Source: an uncultured Muribaculaceae bacterium | GTDB taxonomy: Bacteria > Bacteroidota > Bacteroidia > Bacteroidales > Muribaculaceae | Assembly (NCBI GenBank): GCA_910579035.1 | Contig: CAJTSR010000016.1 | Coordinates: forward strand, 1 to 64,000 | Length of the DNA: 64,000 nucleotides | Direction of reading: 5' to 3' | Shown here: piece after piece, positions 57,226 to 64,000 of the stretch | How positions within the stretch are numbered: position 1 is the stretch's first letter | How the letters are laid out: each line of letters starts with the position of its first letter | Translations under genes and position numbers: made by a program | The notes under the pieces: model-generated | What the model saw: only the letters and a program-made list of their open reading frames with translations | Databases searched by the model: none | Told to the model about the DNA's origin: nothing

Positions 57226-58533
57226 TTATTCGTAGGGGAGCAGGTCGCGGCCTATGTCGCGGCGGAAGTACATACCGTCGAAGTGCACGCCTTCGAGGGC
57301 TTTGTAGGAGAGAGCCGCGGCTTCGCTTATGTTGCGGCCGTAGCTTGTGGCCGTGAGGACGCGTCCGCCGGCCGTCACGGGTTTGCCGTCGGCCGCCGCC
57401 GCGGTGCCTGCATGGAATATTATGGACTCGGCGGGAGCGAGGTTGCCGCTTATGGCCTTGCCTTTCTCGTAATCGCCCGGATATCCGCCCGACACCGCCA
57501 TGACGGTTACCGATGTGCGCGGGTCTGTTTCGATAGCCATTCCTTTCAGCCGGGCGTCGGCTGCGGCTTCGAGCACGGGCAGGAGGTCGGAGGCTATGCG
57601 GGGCATCACGGCCTCTGTTTCGGGGTCGCCCATACGGACGTTGTACTCGATTACGAGCGGTTCGCCGCCGCAGTTGATGAGGCCGAGGAATATGAAGCCT
57701 CGGTAGTCGATGCCTTCGGCAGCGAGTCCGGCGAGAGTCGGCTTGATGATGCGGCTGTCGATTTTGGCCATAAATTCGTCGTCGACAAAGGGAGGGGGGC
57801 ATACGGCGCCCATGCCGCCGGTGTTGAGTCCGGTGTCGCCTTCGCCGATTCGTTTGTAGTCCTTGGCGGGAGGCAGCACTATGTATTCGCCCGTTCCGTC
57901 GGTGAGCACGAATACGGAGCATTCTATGCCTGAGAGGAACTGTTCGATTACGACTTTGGCAGAAGCCTTGCCGAACTGGCCCGCGAGCATGCGGCGCAGC
58001 GATTGGCGCGCTTCGTCGATAGAGTCGATGATGAGCACGCCCTTGCCTGCGGCAAGACCGTCGGCCTTGAGCACGTAGGGAGCCTCGAGGCTTTCGAGGA
58101 AGGCGTCGCCCTCGGCGATGTTGTCGGGAGTGACGGTGAGGTATTTGGCTGTGGGAATGCCGTATTTTGCCATAAAGTGCTTGGCAAAGTCCTTGGAGCC
58201 TTCGAGGGCGGCTCCTGCCTTGCCCGGGCCGACCATGAGCAGCTCGCGGCCTTCGGCCATGGCGCGGCTTTCAAGAAATTCGCGCAGGCCTTCCACGAGC
58301 GGGTCTTCGTTTCCGGCCACCACGAGGTCGATATCGTTCGACACCACGGCGTCATACACGGCCTCGAAGTCGGTGGGCTTTATCGGCAGGTTGGTGCCGA
58401 AAGCTGACGTGCCGGCGTTGCCCGGCGCGATGAAAAACTTGCCCATACGGGGGCTCTGGCTTAATTTCCAAGCTATTGCCGCCTCGCGGCCTCCGCTGCC
58501 GAGCAGCAGCACGTTGAGTTTTTCCTTGCTCAT
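57226..58533 (-). CDS. purD: Phosphoribosylamine-glycine ligase
   Basis: 435 residues. GARS N-domain (NVLLLGSGGREAAIAWKLSQ, about 7-26), ATP-grasp domain (FAKHFMAKYGIPTAKYLTV, LKADGLAAGKGVLI, FIFLGLINCGGEPLVIEYNVRMGDPETEAVMPR, each cut to 20) and C-terminal domain. Joins glycine to phosphoribosylamine in purine synthesis. The RlmL-like gene overlaps its start by 4 nt (ATGA) and the membrane protein begins right after its stop. Confidence 0.96.
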   Translation of the reverse strand: MSKEKLNVLLLGSGGREAAIAWKLSQSPRMGKFFIAPGNAGTSAFGTNLPIKPTDFEAVYDAVVSNDIDLVVAGNEDPLVEGLREFLESRAMAEGRELLMVGPGKAGAALEGSKDFAKHFMAKYGIPTAKYLTVTPDNIAEGDAFLESLEAPYVLKADGLAAGKGVLIIDSIDEARQSLRRMLAGQFGKASAKVVIEQFLSGIECSVFVLTDGTGEYIVLPPAKDYKRIGEGDTGLNTGGMGAVCPPPFVDDEFMAKIDSRIIKPTLAGLAAEGIDYRGFIFLGLINCGGEPLVIEYNVRMGDPETEAVMPRIASDLLPVLEAAADARLKGMAIETDPRTSVTVMAVSGGYPGDYEKGKAISGNLAPAESIIFHAGTAAAADGKPVTAGGRVLTATSYGRNISEAAALSYKALEGVHFDGMYFRRDIGRDLLPYE

Positions 58534-60107
58534 TCCTTATTGTCGTTATTGTCGGTGTTTTTCTTCTTGCGGGTGCGCCATACGGGGCGGTTGAGCACTA
58601 TCTCCTTGTCGGCCGAAATCGACGGTGTGCGTCCGAATCCGCGCAGCGACAGCGGCTTGCGTTCGCGAGGTGCTTCTTCGGCAGAATCGTCGCGGCGGTT
58701 GTTGTCGCGTGCCGGCCTTTCGGGTCTTTCGCCGGGTCGGCCTCCGAAACGTTCGCCGGGTTTGCTGCCGAAGCGTTCGCCGGGCTTTTCGCGGCGCGGT
58801 GCCCTGTCATGTCGTTCGTCGCGGCGGCCTTTGGTGTCGCGGTCGCGGTCACGGCGCGGACGTTCGTCGGCTCCGGGTCTGCCGGGGCGGGCGTCACGTC
58901 TGGGGCGTTCCTCGCGTTCGGGACGTTCGTCTTTGATTCGGCCTCCGGCGGCGCGGAAATCGCGCTTGGTGCCTTCGAATATCACATATTCGCGGAGCTC
59001 GCATTCGAGTCCGCCGTTGTTCATGTCGAATTTCTGCGAGGGCGCGAGGCCTATCTCGTGGAAGTAGTCGTCGTTATAGCCTATGATCCAAGCGTGGTAG
59101 CCGAGGAACACGTGCTTGAGAGTCGTGCCGATAGAGCGGTACAGCGCGCCCATGTCGTCGGCCGTGATGCGTTTTCCGTAAGGAGGGTTGGTGATAAGCA
59201 CTCCGGCGGGTTTCGGAGCTTCTTTCCATTCGGCGATGGGGCGCTTGGTGAGCGATATGTACTGGTCCACACCTGCGCCTTTGGCGTTTTCAGCCGTTAT
59301 TTCGAGTGCGCGCTGCTGTATGTCGGCACCGATGATGGGTACCTCCACGGTGCGTTCGGCGCTGTCGTCGTTGTATATCTCGTCGAGGAGGTCGGCGTCG
59401 AAGTCGGGCCATGTTTCAAAGGCGAACTGCTTGCGGTATATGCCCGGGGCTATGTTGGCCGCAATCAGGGCGGCTTCGATAAGGAATGTGCCGGATCCGC
59501 ACATAGGATCGACAAAGGGTGTTTCGCCGCGCCAGCCGCTTTTGAGTATTATGCCGGCGGCGAGCACCTCGTTGATGGGTGCCTCGGTCTGTTGGCGGCG
59601 CCAGCCGCGTTTATGGAGCGATTCGCCGGAGGAGTCGAGCGACAGGGTTACATCTCGGCCCGATATGTGGACGTTGAGCATGATGTCGGCACCGTCGAGG
59701 CGCACGCGCGGACGTTTTTCGTCGGCCTCGTGGTCGCGGAACCAGTCGACAATGGCGTCCTTCACTCGGTATGTCACGAACTGTGAGTTGCGGAACTCCT
59801 CGCTGTACACTGTCGAGTCGATGGAGAATGTCTTGTCGGCGTTCATCAGAGAGCTCCAGTCGAAAGCCTTGGTGCGGTCGTAGAGCGTGTCGGGGTCGGA
59901 AGCCTTGAAGGTATAGAAGGGCTTGAGTATTCTCAAGGCTGTGCGGCACCACATATTGGCCTTGTACAGCATGGCCTTGTCGCCTCGGAAGGATACCATT
60001 CGGTTGCCGGGCATTACGTCCTGCGCGCCAAGCTGCCGCAGTTCTTCGGCCAGCACCTCTTCCAGTCCGCGGAAGGTCTTGGCCACCATATCGAAAGTCG
60101 GATTCAT
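58530..60107 (-). CDS. THUMP-domain RNA methyltransferase (RlmL/YcbY-like) with disordered C-terminal tail
   Basis: 525 residues. N-terminal ferredoxin-like/THUMP region (about 1-155), then a SAM-dependent methyltransferase with FVDPMCGSGTFLIEAALIA (motif I, about 196-214) and ITNPPYGKR (motif IV, about 305-313). Modifies 23S rRNA guanine or similar bases. After residue about 387 comes a 120-residue Arg/Glu/Asp/Gly/Pro-rich tail with repeated GERFG and RP/RR blocks. The tail looks disordered and RNA-binding. Confidence 0.9.
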   Translation of the reverse strand: MNPTFDMVAKTFRGLEEVLAEELRQLGAQDVMPGNRMVSFRGDKAMLYKANMWCRTALRILKPFYTFKASDPDTLYDRTKAFDWSSLMNADKTFSIDSTVYSEEFRNSQFVTYRVKDAIVDWFRDHEADEKRPRVRLDGADIMLNVHISGRDVTLSLDSSGESLHKRGWRRQQTEAPINEVLAAGIILKSGWRGETPFVDPMCGSGTFLIEAALIAANIAPGIYRKQFAFETWPDFDADLLDEIYNDDSAERTVEVPIIGADIQQRALEITAENAKGAGVDQYISLTKRPIAEWKEAPKPAGVLITNPPYGKRITADDMGALYRSIGTTLKHVFLGYHAWIIGYNDDYFHEIGLAPSQKFDMNNGGLECELREYVIFEGTKRDFRAAGGRIKDERPEREERPRRDARPGRPGADERPRRDRDRDTKGRRDERHDRAPRREKPGERFGSKPGERFGGRPGERPERPARDNNRRDDSAEEAPRERKPLSLRGFGRTPSISADKEIVLNRPVWRTRKKKNTDNNDNKE

Positions 60108-60128
60108 GTCGTTCTTTATTTACGAGTG

Positions 60129-60136
60129 CAAATTTA
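60129..60136 (-). promoter_or_regulatory. -7 box (TAAATTTG) of the RlmL-purD operon
   Basis: On minus TAAATTTG, 21 nt upstream of the ATG at 60107. It would drive the run of genes down to 52557. Confidence 0.45.
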
Positions 60137-60172
60137 CGGCAATTTTTTAGAAGTCACAGCATGGAGCGGCGG

Positions 60173-60961
60173 CTATTTGCCCGGTTGGGGCAGAGGGGTG
60201 CGCGGACGGTGCCGCCCGACGCGGTAGTTTATCGCCGCGTTGGGACACACGGCGGTGCAGTCGAAGCATACCACGCAGCGCGATGTGTCGACGGTATGGT
60301 CGGTGAGGCTTATGCACTCCGACTTGCATACCCTCTGGCACTCGCCGCAGTTTATGCACAGCTCGGTGTTGATGTCGATTCGCAGCACGGCGTGGCGTGC
60401 TGCGACTCCGAGGAGCGTGCCTACGGGGCAGATGCTGTTGCAGATTATCCTGCCGTGCTTCCACGATGCCGCTGCCACTATCAGCACTGTGGCGGCCGCT
60501 ATGCCGGTGGCCGACAGCGAGAATAAGGCGCTGTCGCCGAGGGGGACGCCTACGAACTGCTGTATCACCCGGGCATAGGCCGAGTAGGGGTCGAGGAGCG
60601 CGGGTATGGCAGCCGAGCCTGTGAGCATGAGCGCGAAGGCGACTCCGACGAAGAATATGCGTGTCTTGGTAAGCGGCGGCCGGTATCGGTAGTCGCGCTT
60701 TTTTCTGCGGATTGTGCGCGACAGTGCCGAGGCGCAGTCCATTGCCGTGCCCAAGGGGCAGACGGTGGAGCAGTATATGCGGCCGTACACGAGCGTTACA
60801 AGCGCCCAGAACACCAGGCATACCGCCGCCCCCGACAGCAGCGCCGCCAGTATCTGCATGCGCACAAATACGCTTTCATAGCCCGCTATGAGAGCCCATG
60901 TGGGCACCGTCATCGCGGTGAGTGCTATTATTATCCGGCATGTTCGTATGGCGCGGTACAT
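60173..60961 (-). CDS. Membrane 4Fe-4S ferredoxin-type protein (NapH/CcoG-like)
   Basis: 262 residues. Membrane helices (about 10-25, 33-55, 95-115, 150-165) are joined to CxxxCP motifs (CSTVCPLG, CNSICPVG) and two C-terminal ferredoxin clusters CINCGECQRVCKSECI and CVVCFDCTAVCPN (about 215-250). An electron-transfer protein of the inner membrane, NapH or CcoG type; partner unknown. It lacks the paired second subunit in the neighbourhood. Confidence 0.8.
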   Translation of the reverse strand: MYRAIRTCRIIIALTAMTVPTWALIAGYESVFVRMQILAALLSGAAVCLVFWALVTLVYGRIYCSTVCPLGTAMDCASALSRTIRRKKRDYRYRPPLTKTRIFFVGVAFALMLTGSAAIPALLDPYSAYARVIQQFVGVPLGDSALFSLSATGIAAATVLIVAAASWKHGRIICNSICPVGTLLGVAARHAVLRIDINTELCINCGECQRVCKSECISLTDHTVDTSRCVVCFDCTAVCPNAAINYRVGRHRPRTPLPQPGK

Positions 60962-61003
60962 GGTATTGGCGGGTGCTTGGGCTTTAGTGCTTTGTGTTAC
61001 TGG

Positions 61004-61699
61004 TCAGCTGTTTGCGAGAGCGAGGCACAGCGCGCCGACCGACGATGGCCGTCCGCCGCCGCGGCCTATGGCGAGCGCGCATTCCGCCATGGTGGCTCCC
61101 GAGGTGAAAACGTCGTCGACTATGGCTATGTCGAGTCCTTCGAGTTCTTCGGGACAGCGGCATTCTATCATTCCGGCTACGTTTTTGCGCCGGGCGTCGC
61201 GCGAACGCCGTGTCTGGGTGGCGTGGGCGCGCACTGCCACGAGGTTGTCGCCCACGGGTATGCCCGTGGCGTCGGATATGCCCCGGGCTATTTCCTCGCT
61301 TTGGTTGTAGCCCCGCCTGAGGTATTTGCGGTAGTGCATGGGAACGGGCAGCAGAACGTCGACAGCCTCTATGGCCGATGGCGTGTCGGCTATCAGTTCT
61401 GTGGCGAAGGCACGTCCGAGGGCGCGCGCCAGCCCGGGACGGTCGGAATACTTGGCGCGGCGTATCAGCGGCGCAAACTCGCTCCTTGGGTTGTAGTGAA
61501 ACCACGCGGCGGCAAGCCCCGGCACGGCGGGGGCGTTCGATAACGCCTCCGTCATGCTGTTGGTGCTTGTAAGGTGTATGCCTGTGCGTGGAAGCCTTAC
61601 CATGCAGGTGGTGCACAGTGCCCGCTCGCCCTTGATAAGGGGGCGTTTGCACACCGGGCAAAGGCGAGGAGCGGCAATGTCTGCAAGGAGGCGGAGCAT
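61004..61699 (-). CDS. ComF-family phosphoribosyltransferase-like protein
   Basis: 231 residues. Zinc-ribbon start with CPVCKR (14-19) and CTTC (29-32), then a PRTase fold with MHYRKYLRRGYNQSE (about 126-140) and the PRPP-binding loop VDDVFTSGATMAEC (about 195-208). ComF-type proteins are linked to DNA uptake or nucleotide use. Single gene, followed upstream by the TTAGGAA-type repeat tract before panB. Confidence 0.9.
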   Translation of the reverse strand: MLRLLADIAAPRLCPVCKRPLIKGERALCTTCMVRLPRTGIHLTSTNSMTEALSNAPAVPGLAAAWFHYNPRSEFAPLIRRAKYSDRPGLARALGRAFATELIADTPSAIEAVDVLLPVPMHYRKYLRRGYNQSEEIARGISDATGIPVGDNLVAVRAHATQTRRSRDARRKNVAGMIECRCPEELEGLDIAIVDDVFTSGATMAECALAIGRGGGRPSSVGALCLALANS

Positions 61700-61705
61700 T
61701 TTTTT

Positions 61706-61747
61706 AATTAGGAATTAGGAATTAGGAATGAGGAGTTAGGAATGAGG
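61706..61747. repeat. Six 7-bp tandem repeats (AATTAGG-like)
   Basis: AATTAGG x3, AATGAGG, AGTTAGG, AATGAGG, a 42-bp tract just upstream of comF and downstream of panB. Similar in kind to the 8-bp tract at 33291. Prone to slippage; role unknown. Confidence 0.85.
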
Positions 61748-61768
61748 AATTGTTGCTGCGGCGGTTTT

Positions 61769-62590
61769 TTAGTATTGCTCGGAGGCGTTGGGGAAGTCGG
61801 CGGTTTTCACGTCGTCGATGTAGCGGCTTACGGCGCTGTTGATTACTGTCGACAGGTCGGCGTAGCGACGCAGGAATTTGGGCGAGAATCCCTGGTTGAT
61901 GCCGAGCATGTCGTGCATCACGAGCACTTGGCCGTCGACTCCACCGCCGGCACCGATGCCGATAACGGGGATTGTGAGTTCCGACGCCACGCGGGCAGCG
62001 AGCGCTGCCGGTATCTTTTCGAGAACTATGGCGAAACAGCCTATTTCTTCGAGCAGATGCGCGTCGGCAAGGAGTTTTTCGGCTTCGGCTTCTTCTTTGG
62101 CACGCACTGCGTATGTGCCGAACTTGTTGATTGACTGAGGTGTGAGGCCGAGATGACCCATCACGGGGATTCCGGCGCACAGTATGCGCTCTATCGACTC
62201 GCGGATTTCAGCTCCTCCTTCCATTTTGACGGCTTCGGCGTGGCTTTCCTTCATGATGCGGATAGCCGAGGCGAGGGCTTCCTTGGAGTTGCCCTGATAG
62301 GTGCCGAAAGGCATGTCGCATACCACCAGCGCGCGGCGCACGCCCTTGATTACGCTCTTGGCGTGGTATATCATCTGGTCGAGGGTTATGGGCAGGGTGG
62401 TGATATTGCCCGCCATGACGTTCGAGGCGGAGTCGCCTACCAGTATTACGTCCATGCCGGCTTCGTCGATGAGTTTGGCCATGGAGTAGTCGTAAGCTGT
62501 GAGCATGGCGATTTTTTCGCCGCGTGCTTTCATCTCTGTGAGGCGCATGGTGGTTACCTTGCGCTTGTCGTCTACAGTGTTGGTTGACAT
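61769..62590 (-). CDS. panB: 3-methyl-2-oxobutanoate hydroxymethyltransferase
   Basis: 273 residues. Family motifs: MLTAYDYSMAKLIDEAGMDV (opening), ILVGDSASNVMAG, MPFGTYQGNSKEALA, and VMGHLGLTPQSINKFG with catalytic Glu in the KMEGG region. It makes ketopantoate, the first step to pantothenate and CoA. A -7 box lies 51 nt upstream. Confidence 0.95.
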   Translation of the reverse strand: MSTNTVDDKRKVTTMRLTEMKARGEKIAMLTAYDYSMAKLIDEAGMDVILVGDSASNVMAGNITTLPITLDQMIYHAKSVIKGVRRALVVCDMPFGTYQGNSKEALASAIRIMKESHAEAVKMEGGAEIRESIERILCAGIPVMGHLGLTPQSINKFGTYAVRAKEEAEAEKLLADAHLLEEIGCFAIVLEKIPAALAARVASELTIPVIGIGAGGGVDGQVLVMHDMLGINQGFSPKFLRRYADLSTVINSAVSRYIDDVKTADFPNASEQY

Positions 62591-62640
62591 ATCGTTGATT
62601 TCGTGTCTTTTTGTGATATTTCAGGAGTGATATTGAGCGG

Positions 62641-62648
62641 CAAAGGTA
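62641..62648 (-). promoter_or_regulatory. -7 box (TACCTTTG) for panB
   Basis: CAAAGGTA on plus; about 51 nt upstream of ATG 62590. -33 not convincing. Confidence 0.5.
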
Positions 62649-62669
62649 CGTAAATTTTTATAAAAGATA

Positions 62670-62705
62670 AAGAGTTAGGATAATATGGCGCATATCCTAA
62701 CTCTT
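62670..62705 (-). terminator. Terminator of the ECF sigma factor gene
   Basis: Perfect 13-bp inverted repeat (62670-62682 / 62693-62705), followed on minus by a T-rich stretch. It lies just before the panB promoter. Confidence 0.75.
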
Positions 62706-62816
62706 CGCTGCTAATGTTGAAATGTACCTGTTTAAACTTGAATCTTGGCTTAGGTCTGGTTGAATTTTGGTATGAGGGAGATGTTGTGCAAAAAATCTCC
62801 CCGGATCGGAGCGCCT

Positions 62817-63320
62817 TTACTGGTAATCGGCAAAGCGTTCCTGTAGTTTCTTGCGGGCAAAGAATATTCGGCTTTTCACCGTGCCCAGCGGAAGGTGCAT
62901 ATGCTCGGCTATTTCGTTGTACTTGTAGCCGGCCACATGCATCGAGAATGGGATTCGGTATTCGTCGGCGAACTCGTTGATGGCATCCGTTATCTCGGCT
63001 GCACCATAGGTTTCCTCAGGCGACTCGAAGCGGCTCTCCTGGCTCAGGTTGAGGTGGTAGAGATTGTCGGTGGTGTCGACAATCGTTGCAGAACGTACGT
63101 TGCGGCGGTAATTGTTGATGAAGATGTTGCGCATTATGGTGAATACCCAGCCTTTGAAGTTGGTGTTCTCCGCGTACTTCTCCTCGTTGTCGAGAGCCTT
63201 CAAAGTAGTATCCTGCAGCAGGTCGTATGCGTCGTCCCGGTTGGAAGTCAGCATATAGGCGAAATTCAGCAAATTGGCTTGGAGGGCCATCAGGTTGATT
63301 TGAAATTTTGCACTTGCCAT
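62817..63320 (-). CDS. ECF-type RNA polymerase sigma factor
   Basis: 167 residues from ATG 63320; the frame to 63452 runs into promoter sequence. Region 2 (about 22-78, with DDAYDLLQDTTLKAL and FKGWVFTIMRNIFINNYRR) and region 4 (about 118-160, YNEIAEHMHLPLGTVKSRIF) are complete. No anti-sigma gene is adjacent. Bacteroidetes have stand-alone ECF sigmas of this size that govern stress or housekeeping envelope genes. Regulon unknown. Confidence 0.93.
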   Translation of the reverse strand: MASAKFQINLMALQANLLNFAYMLTSNRDDAYDLLQDTTLKALDNEEKYAENTNFKGWVFTIMRNIFINNYRRNVRSATIVDTTDNLYHLNLSQESRFESPEETYGAAEITDAINEFADEYRIPFSMHVAGYKYNEIAEHMHLPLGTVKSRIFFARKKLQERFADYQ

Positions 63321-63392
63321 AATGTTAATTTTTAACGTTGTTTTTGGATAGGATTTTGTTGGACTCCTTGTGGAAATTTTTATTCCACGCTT

Positions 63393-63421
63393 CAAAATTA
63401 GGCATAATTTAGCCAAGTCAA
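63393..63421 (-). promoter_or_regulatory. Promoter of the ECF sigma factor gene
   Basis: On minus, TTG (63419-63421) - 18 nt - TAATTTTG (63393-63400), about 70 nt upstream of ATG 63320. Confidence 0.5.
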
Positions 63422-63611
63422 GAATTTTAATGTTAACAAATGCAAATTTCAAATATTAGACGAACTTAGCTATATAATATATTGAAGCACAGAGATATAA
63501 AATTTATGAATTTTGTTACAAGATTGTTACACCGTGTATAATGTGACTAAAATGTAACAATTTTGATATACTATTGTAGGGGCTGTTCCTTCTTGAAAGG
63601 CCCTATAAAAG

Positions 63612-63647
63612 CTGTGGCAGGCGCTCCAAATCGGAGGCCTGCCACAG
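63612..63647 (-). terminator. Terminator of the C-terminal sorting-domain gene
   Basis: 11-bp perfect stem (63612-63622 / 63637-63647) with an inner CTCC/GGAG pairing, 43 nt beyond the stop at 63690. Confidence 0.7.
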
Positions 63648-63689
63648 TGTGGGCTTGGTTGCCGCAGTGCGGCTTATTTTCGTTCAGGT

Positions 63690-64000
63690 TTACTTGATGT
63701 ATACCTTTTCTACCTTGCTGCCCTGGCGGCGCACATAGATGCCAGCCTCGGGATTGGCTACGCGCACACCCTGCAGGTTGAAGTATTCAACGGGTGCGTT
63801 TTCGTCAGCACCAACTTCTTCGATACCGCTTGTTGCGTTCTCGTCTTCAACGTATACCACGTCGATGCAGTTAAAGCGGCTTGCTCCTGCAAATGTGAAC
63901 TTGACACTGGTAGTGATCGCGTCTTCTGCCGCGGTCCATACCTTGCCGTCGAGTGTGCCCGAGTCGGCGCTGTTGCCTGCGTTCCAGTTGGTGTCGCGCT
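63690..64000 (-). CDS. C-terminus of a secreted protein with sorting-type tail (partial)
   Basis: The last 103 codons of a gene starting beyond the window. The end reads VEYFNLQGVRVANPEAGIY followed by VRRQGSKVEKVYIK and stop, the NLQG...GIY(I/V) pattern of Bacteroidales type IX-like C-terminal sorting domains. The preceding segment (FTFAGASRFNCIDVVYVED) is a beta-sandwich strand set, perhaps a carbohydrate- or ligand-binding module. The catalytic or main part is not visible. Confidence 0.75.
   Translation of the reverse strand, partial: RDTNWNAGNSADSGTLDGKVWTAAEDAITTSVKFTFAGASRFNCIDVVYVEDENATSGIEEVGADENAPVEYFNLQGVRVANPEAGIYVRRQGSKVEKVYIK

Larger units (their letters stand above)
63321..63689. 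other. Intergenic region upstream of the sigma factor gene
   Basis: 369 bp, very AT-rich. It contains the sigma-factor promoter (63393-63421) and the terminator of the neighbouring gene (63612-63647). Several TGTTACA/TGTAACA words between 63514 and 63562 may be operator-like but no clear dyad is established. Confidence 0.5.

Noticed and set aside
63514..63562. TGTTACA/TGTAACA words upstream of the sigma factor gene as an operator.
   Set aside because: No consistent spacing or symmetric dyad; AT-rich background gives such words by chance.

Overview
The window reads as a chromosomal segment of a gut-type Bacteroidales bacterium, most likely in or near Muribaculaceae. The reasons are Mfa/Fim-type fimbrillin lipoproteins, a TonB-dependent receptor paired with a surface lipoprotein, a C10 (streptopain-like) protease and another secreted protein with the NLQG...GIY(I/V) type of C-terminus, DUF1573/DUF5106/DUF3575 proteins, and promoters of the Bacteroidetes form (-33 TTTG, -7 TAnnTTTG). 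GC content is moderate. I saw no rRNA, tRNA, CRISPR array, prophage or intact transposase. The family placement is inference from gene content only.

Layout. 1-4460 (minus) is a fimbrial locus: DUF3575 protein, major fimbrillin, FimB/Mfa2-like anchor and two more fimbrillin-like lipoproteins, the last cut by the window edge. 4961-5938 (plus) is a DUF5106/thioredoxin-fold lipoprotein. 6005-17671 (minus) is the most striking region: a 12-gene run of TerD, TerA, TerD, TerD, vWA, a TerB/EF-hand-like protein, vWA, AIM24, vWA with zinc ribbon, PP2C phosphatase, protein kinase and a PMCA-type Ca2+ P-type ATPase. It is a Ter / TerY-P stress-signalling system joined to a calcium pump. Its first gene has lost the ATG expected from its paralogs. 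17976-21695 is a C10 protease with leucine-rich repeats. 21997-28373 holds a DUF2795 protein, a cobalamin adenosyltransferase and a TonB receptor/lipoprotein pair; the lipoprotein contains a recent 201-residue tandem duplication.

28914-33294 holds a SIMPL protein, a TPR/coiled-coil sensor-like lipoprotein and two envelope proteins. 33439-45008 (plus) is housekeeping: DNA polymerase I with a degenerate proofreading site, class I fumarase, an alpha-2-macroglobulin-like protein and a HAD phosphatase. 44997-49110 (minus) is coaX - outer-membrane protein - lptC - GldE/CorC-like. 49242-52576 (plus) is uvrC, a TrmH-family methyltransferase and an LD-carboxypeptidase. 52557-60107 (minus) is a long compact run: RlmL-like methyltransferase, purD, membrane protein, pdxB, DUF1573, thioredoxin, a VKOR protein with a C39-like N-terminus, and an unlisted 47-residue peptide whose start overlaps the VKOR stop (ATGA). 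60173-64000 (minus) carries a ferredoxin-type membrane protein, comF, panB, an ECF sigma factor and the C-terminus of a secreted protein.

Non-coding structure: two copies (334 and 335 bp) of a MITE-like element with long terminal inverted repeats and 3-bp TTA/TAA target duplications lie at 28580-28913 and 38113-38447. The second is nested inside another foldback element (38085-38584). Two solitary ends lie at 36202 and 54088. Three of these four sites coincide with stop codons of neighbouring genes.
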